A stretch of 64,000 nucleotides of DNA from Ignavibacteria bacterium (GTDB taxonomy: Bacteria; Bacteroidota; Ignavibacteria; Tepidaquicellales; Tepidaquicellaceae): the NCBI GenBank assembly GCA_028714695.1, contig JAQTLX010000014.1, positions 1 to 64,000 on the forward strand, written 5' to 3'. Positions 25,311 through 34,337 of the stretch are shown here, in pieces. Both the position numbers and the translations under genes were made by a program. Under the pieces are notes generated by a model. It was not told the origin of the DNA. It saw only the letters and a program-made list of their open reading frames with translations, and did no database searches. How positions within the stretch are numbered: the stretch's first letter is position 1; every line of letters begins with the position of its first letter.

Positions 25311-26551
25311 ATGAAGAAAAAAAGATACGTGTAATTTATATAATGGATGATACACCTCCGTATGAAATGTACAGGAATTTAAAGAGACCTGAAATTAACT
25401 GGAATCTGGAAAACGGGAATTGGGCAGGTATCTGGGGTTATGACTGGGGAAACGTATTAGGCGGATATGTGCTTCAAAACGACGATGAATTTAGTTTCGA
25501 AATAAGGCAGCCTGATTTAAGAGCCGATAAAATATATGAGCACAAGTTTAATAATAATACCGTTCATAAATTATATCCTGCATCATATGACAGCAGCGGA
25601 AAGCATATTATATCGGATTTGCTGGTAAAAGATTTAATTGAGTCGAAGAATCCGCGGACGATTCTGCACATAGGAGTTCCGGGAAGATTTGCAAGCGGAT
25701 ACATCGATAAAATAAATACAGCATCTAAAATCGGCAGTTTCCACGGCGAGATAATATTGCCGATAAACAACCTGTTCATACTCAGGAAAAACATTTTCAA
25801 TTACTGGCGGCTGATAAAGGAGCATATCAAATTCAAAAAAATCATTAACTCACTGAATACCGTTACTTATCAATCGGAATCCGGGTTAGAAATGTTAAAA
25901 AGGTATTATCACGGCAGACTTGAAAAAATAACAATGGGTATAGATTTTAATATGTTCAGAAAAATGGACAAGACTGAATGCAGGCGAGAATTGAATCTTC
26001 CGGCAGATAAGAAAATCCTTATCAGCGTAGGAAGAATCACAGGATTAAAACGGCAGTCAGAAGTAATAAATGAACTTATTAAAATAAAGGACAGGTTTGA
26101 TTTTCTTTATATAGTGATAGGGCTCGGGTCAGAGAAGGAAGAAGAGTATATACATAAATTAGCCCGGCCGTTAACGGAAGAATCTAAGATTTTATTTCCG
26201 GGTTATATACGAAATGAAGAACTGGTGAAATATTTCAATTCAGCCGATGCATTGCTTATGACATCTTCGAGTGAAGCAGGTCCCGTTGTAAGCATGGAGG
26301 CGATAGCGTGTGAAATACCCGTTATCTCTACGGATACGGGTAATGTGAGCGAGTATTTAAAAAAGGAAAATGCCGGGATAATAATTGACAGGAAGAATTT
26401 AAAGAATCTTGACATTGCAATAAAAACGGTAATGGAAGGGAAAGAGATAAAAATATGCGACAGAAATCGTGCAAAAGAAATATTTGATTGGAACATTATT
26501 GCGAAAAAATTTATAAAAATTTACAGAAATTCGATAAACAGCGGGTTATGA
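25307..26551 (+). CDS. Glycosyltransferase family 4 type
   Basis: A 414-residue GT-B enzyme starting within the stop of the preceding methyltransferase gene (ATGA overlap). The C-terminal donor domain has ILISVGRITGLKRQSEVINEL, ILFPGYIRNEELVKYFNSAD and the EX7E-type motif in SSSEAGPVVSMEAIAC. The N-terminal acceptor half has a tryptophan-rich segment (NWAGIWGYDWGN) that I do not recognise. The donor sugar is unknown. Confidence 0.86.
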   Translation: MNEEKKIRVIYIMDDTPPYEMYRNLKRPEINWNLENGNWAGIWGYDWGNVLGGYVLQNDDEFSFEIRQPDLRADKIYEHKFNNNTVHKLYPASYDSSGKHIISDLLVKDLIESKNPRTILHIGVPGRFASGYIDKINTASKIGSFHGEIILPINNLFILRKNIFNYWRLIKEHIKFKKIINSLNTVTYQSESGLEMLKRYYHGRLEKITMGIDFNMFRKMDKTECRRELNLPADKKILISVGRITGLKRQSEVINELIKIKDRFDFLYIVIGLGSEKEEEYIHKLARPLTEESKILFPGYIRNEELVKYFNSADALLMTSSSEAGPVVSMEAIACEIPVISTDTGNVSEYLKKENAGIIIDRKNLKNLDIAIKTVMEGKEIKICDRNRAKEIFDWNIIAKKFIKIYRNSINSGL

Positions 26552-26645
26552 TGAATTTTATATTTATAGAATAAAAATAAATCATTAAATTACATACTGA
26601 AATATCAAACAATTAGTTGCTAACACATAAAAATAATTCACACAA

Positions 26646-27212
26646 GTGAACATATCAGAGAAAAAAATAAAGGGGGTCTTTGAAATAACTCTGACTTCGA
26701 TAAACGATGAAAGAGGATTTTTCATGAGAACTTACGACCAAAAAATATTCGAATATTTTAATATTGACAGAAAGTGGGTTCAGGAGAATCATTCGAGATC
26801 CGAAAAAAAGGGGATTATAAGGGGACTTCATTTTCAATATCCTCAATTTGCCGAAGCAAAATTAATTAGATGTATAAGAGGCGCAATATTGGATGTTTAC
26901 GTTGATTTGAGAAAAAACTCTCCGACATTTGGAAAGTGGGAATCGCTTGAAATGACGGAGCAGAACAGGAAGATGTTATTTCTTCCAAGAGGGTTTGCGC
27001 ACGGGTTCTGCACATTGAGCGAGATTAGTGAGGTGACATACAAAGCGGATAATTATTACAGCAAGGACCATGAATCAGGCATTCTGTGGAAAGATCCAGA
27101 TTTAAAAATCTCATGGCCCACGGATAATCCGATTTTATCCGAGAGAGATCATAGACAGCCTACATTAAAAGAGTTTGTTTCGAAGCAAACGGTGATAGAG
27201 GAAGAAGTATGA
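26646..27212 (+). CDS. rfbC: Nucleotide-sugar 3,5-epimerase (RmlC family)
   Basis: A 188-residue cupin from GTG 26646. RmlC hallmarks: the DERGFFMRTY opening, RGLHFQ at 59-64 with catalytic His62, LDVYVDLRKNSPTFGKW at 82-98, FLPRGFAHGFCTL at 112-124, and the tyrosine region KADNYYSKDHE. The family normally epimerises dTDP-4-keto-6-deoxyglucose, but no RmlA, RmlB or RmlD is encoded here while CDP-glucose dehydratase is, so the true substrate may be CDP-linked. A 94-bp gap separates it from the upstream GT4 gene. Confidence 0.88.
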   Translation: MNISEKKIKGVFEITLTSINDERGFFMRTYDQKIFEYFNIDRKWVQENHSRSEKKGIIRGLHFQYPQFAEAKLIRCIRGAILDVYVDLRKNSPTFGKWESLEMTEQNRKMLFLPRGFAHGFCTLSEISEVTYKADNYYSKDHESGILWKDPDLKISWPTDNPILSERDHRQPTLKEFVSKQTVIEEEV

Positions 27213-28345
27213 ATATAAGATTATTTGCACCGCATTTAGGAGAAGAAGAATTAAAGGAGATACGTGATTCATTTTCCAAATCGTGGGTTGGTCTCGGAAA
27301 GAAGGTTGCAATATTTGAAAATGATTTCAGCAAATATTTGAATTGTAAATCAAGTATTGGAGTAAATTCCGCCACAGCGGCACTTCATCTTGCATTATCG
27401 GTTTACAGATTCCCCGCGGGGAAAAAAGTGCTGGTGCCTAATATAACTTTCGCGTCCACTGCTTTTGCGCCTGTTTATAACGGACTTGAGCCAGTATTTG
27501 TCGATGTAAATGAAGATGATGTAACTATCTCATTATCGGATCTGGAGAAAAAATACGATAAAGACTGTGCTGCGATACTGCCTGTGCATTACGGCGGGCA
27601 GCCTGCCCATATGGATATTATAACCGATTTTGCGAAGGCGAAAAATCTCAAAGTTATAGAGGATTGCGCACATACGATAGGAACGGATTACAAGGGTAAG
27701 AAACTCGGTCTTTGGGGCGATATAGGCTGCTTCAGTTTCGAAGAGAAGAAAGCGATGACAACAGGCGACGGCGGTATGATATGCAGCAATAATTCCGAAC
27801 TTATAGAGGGACTTAAATCAAAGAGGTGGCTTGGCATAGACAAAGACACATGGAAGAGGGCAAACAGCAGCGCAGAAGACGATGCACGTCATTGGTATTA
27901 TGATATAAACGAACTGGGATATAAATACAACATGAATGATTTATCGGCGTCGATTGGAATTGTGCAGTTAAGGAAACTCAATGAGATGAATAAAAAGCGG
28001 AGCGAAATAATCACTAAATATTTATCAGGGATTAAAGATTTAAAAAGCATAAAGCCGATACTGCCGTTTGAGCCCGGTAAATATTCATATTGGCTATTCG
28101 GAGTCCGTTGTGATAAGCGCGATGAACTTATTAAATATCTTAAGAAAGACGGTATTGCAACGGGAGTACACTATGTTCCGTTGAATATTGTGAATTATTT
28201 CAAGCAATGGTACTCCAAATGCGAGATATCGGAAAAAATATGGAAAACTTTTGTTACACTTCCGCTGCACGTCCAATTAACAGATAATGAAATTAATTAT
28301 GTCATTGAGAAATTAACTGAATTTGAAAGAGCAAATTTATTATGA
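27209..28345 (+). CDS. DegT/DnrJ/EryC1-type sugar aminotransferase
   Basis: A 378-residue PLP enzyme whose start overlaps the epimerase gene (ATGA). VNSATAALHLAL at 52-63 binds the cofactor phosphate, VIEDCAH has Asp152, and CFSFEEKKAMTTGDGG holds the Schiff-base lysine (K181). The lysine argues for a true aminotransferase rather than the RfbH-type 3-dehydratase, which has His at that position. Together with RfbF, RfbG and the epimerase it would make an amino-deoxy sugar nucleotide. Confidence 0.87.
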   Translation: MNIRLFAPHLGEEELKEIRDSFSKSWVGLGKKVAIFENDFSKYLNCKSSIGVNSATAALHLALSVYRFPAGKKVLVPNITFASTAFAPVYNGLEPVFVDVNEDDVTISLSDLEKKYDKDCAAILPVHYGGQPAHMDIITDFAKAKNLKVIEDCAHTIGTDYKGKKLGLWGDIGCFSFEEKKAMTTGDGGMICSNNSELIEGLKSKRWLGIDKDTWKRANSSAEDDARHWYYDINELGYKYNMNDLSASIGIVQLRKLNEMNKKRSEIITKYLSGIKDLKSIKPILPFEPGKYSYWLFGVRCDKRDELIKYLKKDGIATGVHYVPLNIVNYFKQWYSKCEISEKIWKTFVTLPLHVQLTDNEINYVIEKLTEFERANLL

Positions 28346-29268
28346 GCAATCCGAAGGTTACAGTTTTAATCTTAAGTTACAACGGTAAGCATCTACTTGA
28401 TGAATCAATAACATCTTATATAAAGAATAATTACAACAATTTTGAAATTGCGGTTATTGACAACGGATCAACAGACGGAACTGAAGAGTATGTTAAAAGC
28501 AAATTTCCGTCCGTAAAAATTCTCCGGATTGAAAAGAACAGAGGATATTCAGGAGGTTTTAATATAGGTTTGGAATACGCATTCGAAAAAAATAATTCGG
28601 ATTACGTCTTAATTTCAAATAATGACGTAGAAGCCGATGTCAATATTATTTCTGAACTTGTGAATGTTGCAACAAAAGATAAGAAGAACGGATTCATTGT
28701 AGGAAAGGTGCTATTTTATGAACACAGAAATATATTTCAAACAGTCGGGATGGCTTATGATCCAATAAGAATTAACGGCGGTCATATAGGATACGGAGAA
28801 GAGGATAAAGGGCAATATGATGAAATTGCGGAAAGACATTTTGCAGATGATGTATTTATTCTTGTAAGCAGGGAATTATATGAGGAAGTCGGCGGGTACG
28901 ATACCGAATTCGTATTACAGGCAGAACAATTTGACTGGCAATTCCGGGCGAAGAAAAAGGGTTATAAGATAATGTATGCACCGCTGGCAAAATTATGGCA
29001 CAAGGACAGCATGACAATAGGCAGGAATTCACCCATCAAGCATTATTACGATTCACGCAATTCAATGATTGTACTCATGAAATATCTGGATGCACATGCA
29101 TTTAGAAAGTATTTCTGGCTTCATTTCAGAAAGGATATTATCCGCGCATCGCTTGTCAGTTTTAAAGACTCTAACCACGAGACATTTCTGAACATATGGG
29201 CAGGATTTTTTTCCGGTTTGAAATGGGGTTTTAATAATAAGAAACTTACCATTAAACATTTTTTCTAA
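28342..29268 (+). CDS. Glycosyltransferase family 2 (rhamnosyltransferase-like)
   Basis: A 308-residue GT-A enzyme with the inverting GT2 pattern: VTVLILSYNGKHLLDESI at the N-terminus, IDNGSTDGTEEYV, KNRGYSGGFNIGLEYA, and the DxD-equivalent ISNNDVEAD. The C-terminal part (EVGGYDTEFVLQAEQFDW, then LWHKDSM) resembles rhamnosyl- and galactofuranosyl-transferases. The start overlaps the aminotransferase stop. The sugar is uncertain. Confidence 0.85.
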   Translation: MSNPKVTVLILSYNGKHLLDESITSYIKNNYNNFEIAVIDNGSTDGTEEYVKSKFPSVKILRIEKNRGYSGGFNIGLEYAFEKNNSDYVLISNNDVEADVNIISELVNVATKDKKNGFIVGKVLFYEHRNIFQTVGMAYDPIRINGGHIGYGEEDKGQYDEIAERHFADDVFILVSRELYEEVGGYDTEFVLQAEQFDWQFRAKKKGYKIMYAPLAKLWHKDSMTIGRNSPIKHYYDSRNSMIVLMKYLDAHAFRKYFWLHFRKDIIRASLVSFKDSNHETFLNIWAGFFSGLKWGFNNKKLTIKHFF

Positions 29269-29269
29269 T

Positions 29270-29839
29270 ATGGGTTTAGGCATCAGGAAAATGTTAAGTA
29301 ATATTATTGTCAACATCAATTGCTGCAAATTCAGAGTAAGGAAATTTTTATTCGGATTCGAAAATGCAAATCAAATGATGAAATATGTTGACAAGCAGTC
29401 GCTTGAAAAAATACTCAAGAAAAATGGCGCCTGCATAGGCAAGAACTGTGACATTGAGACGGGATTAACATTTCACAATTGTACTGATTATAAGAATTTA
29501 AAAATAGGGGACAACAGCCATATCGGGAAAAACTGTTTTTTTGATCTTGCCGACAGCATACAGATAGGCGCTAATGCAGTTATATCGATGAATGCAAGTT
29601 TTCTTACGCATATAAATATTAAGAGGTCGAAACTTGAATTAATATATCCGTCAAAAACAGCGCCAATCGTTATCGGAAATGATTGTTACGTAGGGGCAAA
29701 CAGTGTTATTTTGATGGGTGTTAGTCTTGGTGAATATTGCTTTGCGGCCGCGTGCAGCACAGTAACCAAATCATTTGACGCAAAGTCATTTATTGCGGGT
29801 ACTCCAGCGATTTTTAAAAAGCAAATCGATATAAAATAA
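29270..29839 (+). CDS. Hexapeptide-repeat acyltransferase (WbbJ/LacA-like)
   Basis: A 189-residue left-handed beta-helix protein. Hexapeptide turns run from about 60 to 170 (IGDNSHIGKNCFF, IQIGANAVISMNASFLTHIN, IVIGNDCYVGANSVILMGVSLG), with catalytic-type histidine in THIN. It ends in the typical FIAGTPAIFKKQ. Such enzymes acetylate sugars. An alternative is a serine or thiogalactoside acetyltransferase-like role, but the locus favours polysaccharide O- or N-acylation. Confidence 0.8.
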   Translation: MGLGIRKMLSNIIVNINCCKFRVRKFLFGFENANQMMKYVDKQSLEKILKKNGACIGKNCDIETGLTFHNCTDYKNLKIGDNSHIGKNCFFDLADSIQIGANAVISMNASFLTHINIKRSKLELIYPSKTAPIVIGNDCYVGANSVILMGVSLGEYCFAAACSTVTKSFDAKSFIAGTPAIFKKQIDIK

Positions 29840-29894
29840 TCATTTTAATGAAGAAGAAATACAAGACAGATTCCGAAATAAAGAATGAATCAAT

Positions 29895-31061
29895 ATGAAT
29901 ATACCAATAGCAAAGCCTGATTTAAAATCCGAAGATATAAGATTAGTAAGCGAAGTTATAGAATCCGGCTGGGTGGTACAGGGTCCTAAGGTAAAGGAAT
30001 TTGAAAGTTTATGGTGTCAGTTTACCGGAGCAAAGCATTCAATAGCCGTAAGCAGCTGCACGACAGCGCTGCATCTTGCATTAATTGCGGCGGGGATAAA
30101 AAAAGGCGATAAAGTGCTGGTGCCGTCATTCACATGGATTGCAACTGCTAATGCCGTTGAATATACCGGTGCAACGCCTGTTTTTTGTGATATAGATTTG
30201 AACACGTTAAATATTGACACAGGGCAGGTGAAAAAGCATATATCAAAAGGAATAAAAGCGATTATTCCGGTGCATTTATTCGGGTTACCGGCAGACATTA
30301 ATTCAATAAAGAAGGCAGCGAGCAAAAATAATGTAATTATTATTGAAGATGCGGCATGCGGTTTCGGTTCATATATAAATGGAGCGCATGTCGGTTCAAA
30401 GAGCAATTTCGCTTGTTTCAGTTTTCATCCGAGAAAAGCAATAACGACCGGAGAAGGCGGAATGATAGTGACAAATAACGATGCTGCAGCCCGAAAATTA
30501 CGAAGTTTAAGGGACCATGGAGCGAGTATATCCGGAAAAGAGGGCGCTAAACCATATTTGCTGCCTAATTTCGAAATGCTGGGATATAATTACAGGCTGA
30601 CGGATATTCAGGCTGCCTTAGGTATTGCACAGATGAAAAGGGCTTACAGCATATTAAAAAGCAGGAGAAGAATTGCAGAAAAATATAACAAAGGATTGGC
30701 AGATACAGGCTGGTTAAGCCTGCCTATTGCCGAAACCGGACTAACCCACGGGTATCAGTCATATGTGTGTTTATATAAACCGGAAGAAATAAGAACTGAT
30801 AACGTGAAAAGAATCGGGAAAGAAAGAAATAAATTCATGCAGTATTTATTCGACAAAGGCATTTCCACGAGACCGGGAACGCATGCGATACATCTGCTGA
30901 AATATTATTCGCAGAAATACAACATCAAGCCGGAAAATTTTCCAAATTCTCTTATAGCAGACAAGTGCAGTGTAGCATTTCCGATATTCCCCTCCATGAC
31001 AGACGAAGAGATAAATTATATTATTAAAGCAATTCACGATTATAGATTATGTGCGGTATAG
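29895..31061 (+). CDS. DegT/DnrJ/EryC1-type sugar aminotransferase, second copy
   Basis: A 388-residue PLP aminotransferase of the perosamine-synthase-like group. Motifs: SGWVVQGPKVKEFE at 24-37, VSSCTTALHLAL at 52-63, IIEDAACGFGSY with Asp152, and CFSFHPRKAITTGEGG with Lys181. It is clearly diverged from the copy at 27209, so the two probably act on different keto-sugars. Its 3' end overlaps the asparagine-synthase gene by 13 bp. Confidence 0.9.
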   Translation: MNIPIAKPDLKSEDIRLVSEVIESGWVVQGPKVKEFESLWCQFTGAKHSIAVSSCTTALHLALIAAGIKKGDKVLVPSFTWIATANAVEYTGATPVFCDIDLNTLNIDTGQVKKHISKGIKAIIPVHLFGLPADINSIKKAASKNNVIIIEDAACGFGSYINGAHVGSKSNFACFSFHPRKAITTGEGGMIVTNNDAAARKLRSLRDHGASISGKEGAKPYLLPNFEMLGYNYRLTDIQAALGIAQMKRAYSILKSRRRIAEKYNKGLADTGWLSLPIAETGLTHGYQSYVCLYKPEEIRTDNVKRIGKERNKFMQYLFDKGISTRPGTHAIHLLKYYSQKYNIKPENFPNSLIADKCSVAFPIFPSMTDEEINYIIKAIHDYRLCAV

Positions 31062-33016
31062 CAGGAAGTTTTAACAGTAAAGGCAATATTAATATCGATA
31101 AAATTATCGGATCAACTGAAATGATAACATACAGAGGTCCTGATGATTTCGGATATTTGTTTCTTAGAAACGATTTCGGTGTAGAGGATTATAACAGGAA
31201 TACTTTCGGCAACCGTAAGACAAACGCGAACTACAAAGGTGCATTTGGTTTCCGCAGACTTTCGATTATTGATCTGAGCGAAAGCGGTCATCAGCCGATG
31301 TGCGATATTTCCCGGAAGTACTGGATTGAGTTCAACGGGGAGATATATAATTATCTTGAGATAAGAAAGGAATTAGAAGATAAAGGTTACAAATTCAGAT
31401 CTAAATCGGATACCGAAGTAATTTTATATTCCTATATTGAGTGGGGAGATGACTGTGTGCTTCGTTTTAACGGAATGTGGTCATTCTGTATTCTTGATTT
31501 AAACAAGCGGTTATTATTCTGCAGTGTAGACAGATTCGGAATAAAGCCGTTCTATTATTATTCGGACGGAACGGATTTCTTTTTCGGTTCAGAAGTAAAG
31601 CAAGTTCTTCTTATGATGAACTGCGAAAGAAATATTAATCAGAAAGTACTTTTCGATTATCTTATTGCAGAATCATACGGAAACGAAACGGAGGAAACGT
31701 TTATTGAAAGTGTTAAAAAGATATTACCGGGGCATAATCTCATCATAGACATATCGGGTTCACAATTTAGAATTAAGGACAACTTATACTGGGAACTTAA
31801 AGTTAACGAAGATTACTTCAGGCTGAATGACGAAAAATATATATCCGATAAAATCAAAGAACTCTTTTTCGACAGCGTAAGAATCAGGCTAAGAAGCGAC
31901 GTAGAGATAGGGACATGTTTATCCGGGGGACCGGATTCGTCGGGTATAGTTTGCACAATCCATGAATTGACAGACAGCAGACAAAAATTATTTACAATAC
32001 TATCCGGAAACGGAAAGAACAATGAACTTGATTATGCTCTGGATGTGGTAAAAAAAGTCGGAGGCGAGCATTATACAAAATATGTAGACGAAGCAAATTT
32101 TTATAATGAGATGAAGGACCTTATATGGCATAATGATGAGCCTTTGCTTAAGGCAAGCATGTACGGAGGTTATCAAGTCTATAAACTCGCGTCGGAAGCG
32201 GGATTAAAAGTAGTAATGGACGGACAGGGTCTTGATGAATACGCAGGCGGCTATTTCTCTATGCCTTTCCCTGAATATCTGAATTATCTAACACGAAACA
32301 AAAAGAGGGGACTTCTGAAATCTCAATTAAATTTCAGCGGGGATGTTGGAGGTTACTCGCCGATGCAATTATTTATTGCGCAGCATAAATACACGATGAA
32401 AAAGCGATTACATGATATACTCGGAAACGACTTCAGGGTGAAATTAAAAAATTCCGCAAAAGGGTGGTTTGAGAAAGACTTCATTTTTGAAAATATTTCA
32501 AAATCGCAGTTATACAAAAAAGTCAAATATGAAGAAAAATATCTGGACAGAGATGATATAAAAAGCAAGGATTACAAATTATTCAAATACACGAATTTGC
32601 CGGGGATATTAAGGCAGGTTGACAGGAACTCGATGGCATTTTCGGTGGAAGCGCGTGTGCCTTTTCTGGATTACAGGCTGGTAGAATTTATATTTTCCAT
32701 ACCTTCGGAATATATTATCAGAAATAATTTTACTAAATATTCATACAGGCAATCGATGAGGGGAATTGTCCCAGACAGGATACTTAACAGAACCGATAAG
32801 ATAGGATTTTATATCGATGAATTTGAATTACTGCGAAAATCAAAAGACGTAGTAAAGAAAGTTATTGAAGAACTAAAAACTGACAACGGTATTGTGAAAA
32901 AAGAATTTATATTAAAATCGCTTGACAAATTATTGTCGGATAGAAATGAATATGACAGCAAACTCTGGCGCATATTCAATTTCATAATATGGCAGCAATT
33001 ATTTCAAATAACTTAA
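31049..33016 (+). CDS. asnB: Asparagine-synthase-like amidotransferase
   Basis: A 655-residue two-domain enzyme. Cys2 (MCGIAGSF) is the glutaminase nucleophile, with YRGPDD and EFNGEIYNY in the N-terminal Ntn domain. The synthetase domain has the PP-loop SGGPDSS at 292-298 and DGQGLDEYAGGY. AsnB homologues in surface-polysaccharide loci, such as WbpS of Pseudomonas aeruginosa O-antigens, amidate uronic acids rather than aspartate. The dehydrogenase gene 13 bp downstream, which makes a uronic acid, supports that role. A second, different copy lies at 43900. Confidence 0.9.
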   Translation: MCGIAGSFNSKGNINIDKIIGSTEMITYRGPDDFGYLFLRNDFGVEDYNRNTFGNRKTNANYKGAFGFRRLSIIDLSESGHQPMCDISRKYWIEFNGEIYNYLEIRKELEDKGYKFRSKSDTEVILYSYIEWGDDCVLRFNGMWSFCILDLNKRLLFCSVDRFGIKPFYYYSDGTDFFFGSEVKQVLLMMNCERNINQKVLFDYLIAESYGNETEETFIESVKKILPGHNLIIDISGSQFRIKDNLYWELKVNEDYFRLNDEKYISDKIKELFFDSVRIRLRSDVEIGTCLSGGPDSSGIVCTIHELTDSRQKLFTILSGNGKNNELDYALDVVKKVGGEHYTKYVDEANFYNEMKDLIWHNDEPLLKASMYGGYQVYKLASEAGLKVVMDGQGLDEYAGGYFSMPFPEYLNYLTRNKKRGLLKSQLNFSGDVGGYSPMQLFIAQHKYTMKKRLHDILGNDFRVKLKNSAKGWFEKDFIFENISKSQLYKKVKYEEKYLDRDDIKSKDYKLFKYTNLPGILRQVDRNSMAFSVEARVPFLDYRLVEFIFSIPSEYIIRNNFTKYSYRQSMRGIVPDRILNRTDKIGFYIDEFELLRKSKDVVKKVIEELKTDNGIVKKEFILKSLDKLLSDRNEYDSKLWRIFNFIIWQQLFQIT

Positions 33017-33029
33017 CGGCAGAAATTCT

Positions 33030-34337
33030 ATGAAAATAAGTATTTTTGGTTTAGGATATGTCGGCTGTGTTAGTATCGGTTGTCTTGCAGAAATGGGACA
33101 TATAATTACGGGAGTCGATACAAACGGGACAAAAGTGAACTTAATAAACAGCGGGAAACCAACAATAGTCGAAAAGAGTATTTCGGAACTTATATTAAAA
33201 GGATACAAAGCAAAGAGGATTACGGCAACGAAGAATTACAAAAAGGCTGTAGCGGATACCGATGTATCCTTTTTGTGCGTAGGTACTCCGAATAAGGAAG
33301 CCGGGCACCTGAATATGGAGTACATTAATAATGCGTCGATTCAGATAGCCGAAGGATTAAAGAGCAAGAAAAGTTTTCATACAATTATAATAAGGAGCAC
33401 AGTTCTTCCCGGGACAAACAGAAATATATGCAGTCTCATTGAGCGCCATAGCGGGAAGCAAAAAAACAAAGATTTTTGTGTAGTATCGAATCCGGAATTT
33501 TTACGTGAGGGAAATGCTGTCGAGGATTATTTCCATCCGAGTCTCACAGTAGCAGCATCCGATTCTTCTAAAGGAATAAAGACAGCAAAAGAAATCTACG
33601 AGAAAATAGATGCGCCATTTGTAGTAGTAAAAATTGAGATGGCAGAATTATTAAAATTCATCAACAACACATTCCATGCATTGAAAATAACATTTGCAAA
33701 TGAGGTCGGCAATATATGCAAGAAATTAAATATCGATGCGGTAGAACTTATGGAATTATTTGCGGCAGATACAAAATTAAATTCATCAAAGGCATATTTA
33801 AAGCCGGGTTTTGCTTTCGGAGGCTCCTGTTTGCCGAAGGACCTGAGGGCTTTGAATACCATGGCGCACGATAATTATCTTCATTTGCCGATAATAAGTA
33901 ATATTGAAAATTCAAACTACGTTCAGAAGAAACATGTTTTTGAATTAATTACCAATACGAAATCGCGAAAAGTAGGCGTAATAGGTCTTAGTTTTAAAGA
34001 GGGTACAGATGATTTAAGGGAGAGTCCGATTATTGACGTCATTGAAAGTTTACTTGGAAAAGGATACGGAGTAAAGGTTTACGATGAAAATGTAATTCTT
34101 TCGAACATTATAGGAGCAAATAAAAGTTACGTATTCCATAAACTTCCGCATATTAAGAATTTAATGACAGTAAATTACCGGAAACTGATAAAAGATTCGG
34201 ATGTAATTATAATTAATGCAAAATTCAAAAATATTGTTAAAGAACTTGTGGATTCAAAAACCAATAAGCATATAATCGATTTAATCTACATACACGAGTT
34301 AAAGAAATTAAAAAACTATCAAGGAATAAACTGGTAG
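33030..34337 (+). CDS. Nucleotide-sugar 6-dehydrogenase (GDP-mannose 6-dehydrogenase-like)
   Basis: A 435-residue dehydrogenase. The Rossmann motif GLGYVGCVSIGCLAEMGH at 7-24 and VDTNGTKVNLINSGKPTIVE are closest to AlgD-type GDP-mannose dehydrogenases, and the length matches AlgD. The catalytic cysteine is Cys267 in FGGSCLPKDLR, and SFKEGTDDLRESP marks the C-terminal domain. It would oxidise C6 to a uronic acid. UDP-glucose as substrate cannot be excluded. The following gene starts on its last base. Confidence 0.87.
   Translation: MKISIFGLGYVGCVSIGCLAEMGHIITGVDTNGTKVNLINSGKPTIVEKSISELILKGYKAKRITATKNYKKAVADTDVSFLCVGTPNKEAGHLNMEYINNASIQIAEGLKSKKSFHTIIIRSTVLPGTNRNICSLIERHSGKQKNKDFCVVSNPEFLREGNAVEDYFHPSLTVAASDSSKGIKTAKEIYEKIDAPFVVVKIEMAELLKFINNTFHALKITFANEVGNICKKLNIDAVELMELFAADTKLNSSKAYLKPGFAFGGSCLPKDLRALNTMAHDNYLHLPIISNIENSNYVQKKHVFELITNTKSRKVGVIGLSFKEGTDDLRESPIIDVIESLLGKGYGVKVYDENVILSNIIGANKSYVFHKLPHIKNLMTVNYRKLIKDSDVIIINAKFKNIVKELVDSKTNKHIIDLIYIHELKKLKNYQGINW

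Noticed and set aside
31049-33016. Simple asparagine biosynthesis for the two AsnB-like genes
   Set aside because: Two diverged copies sit inside a polysaccharide operon next to uronic-acid and aminoacyl-transfer genes, which favours polymer amidation; amino-acid synthesis cannot be fully excluded.
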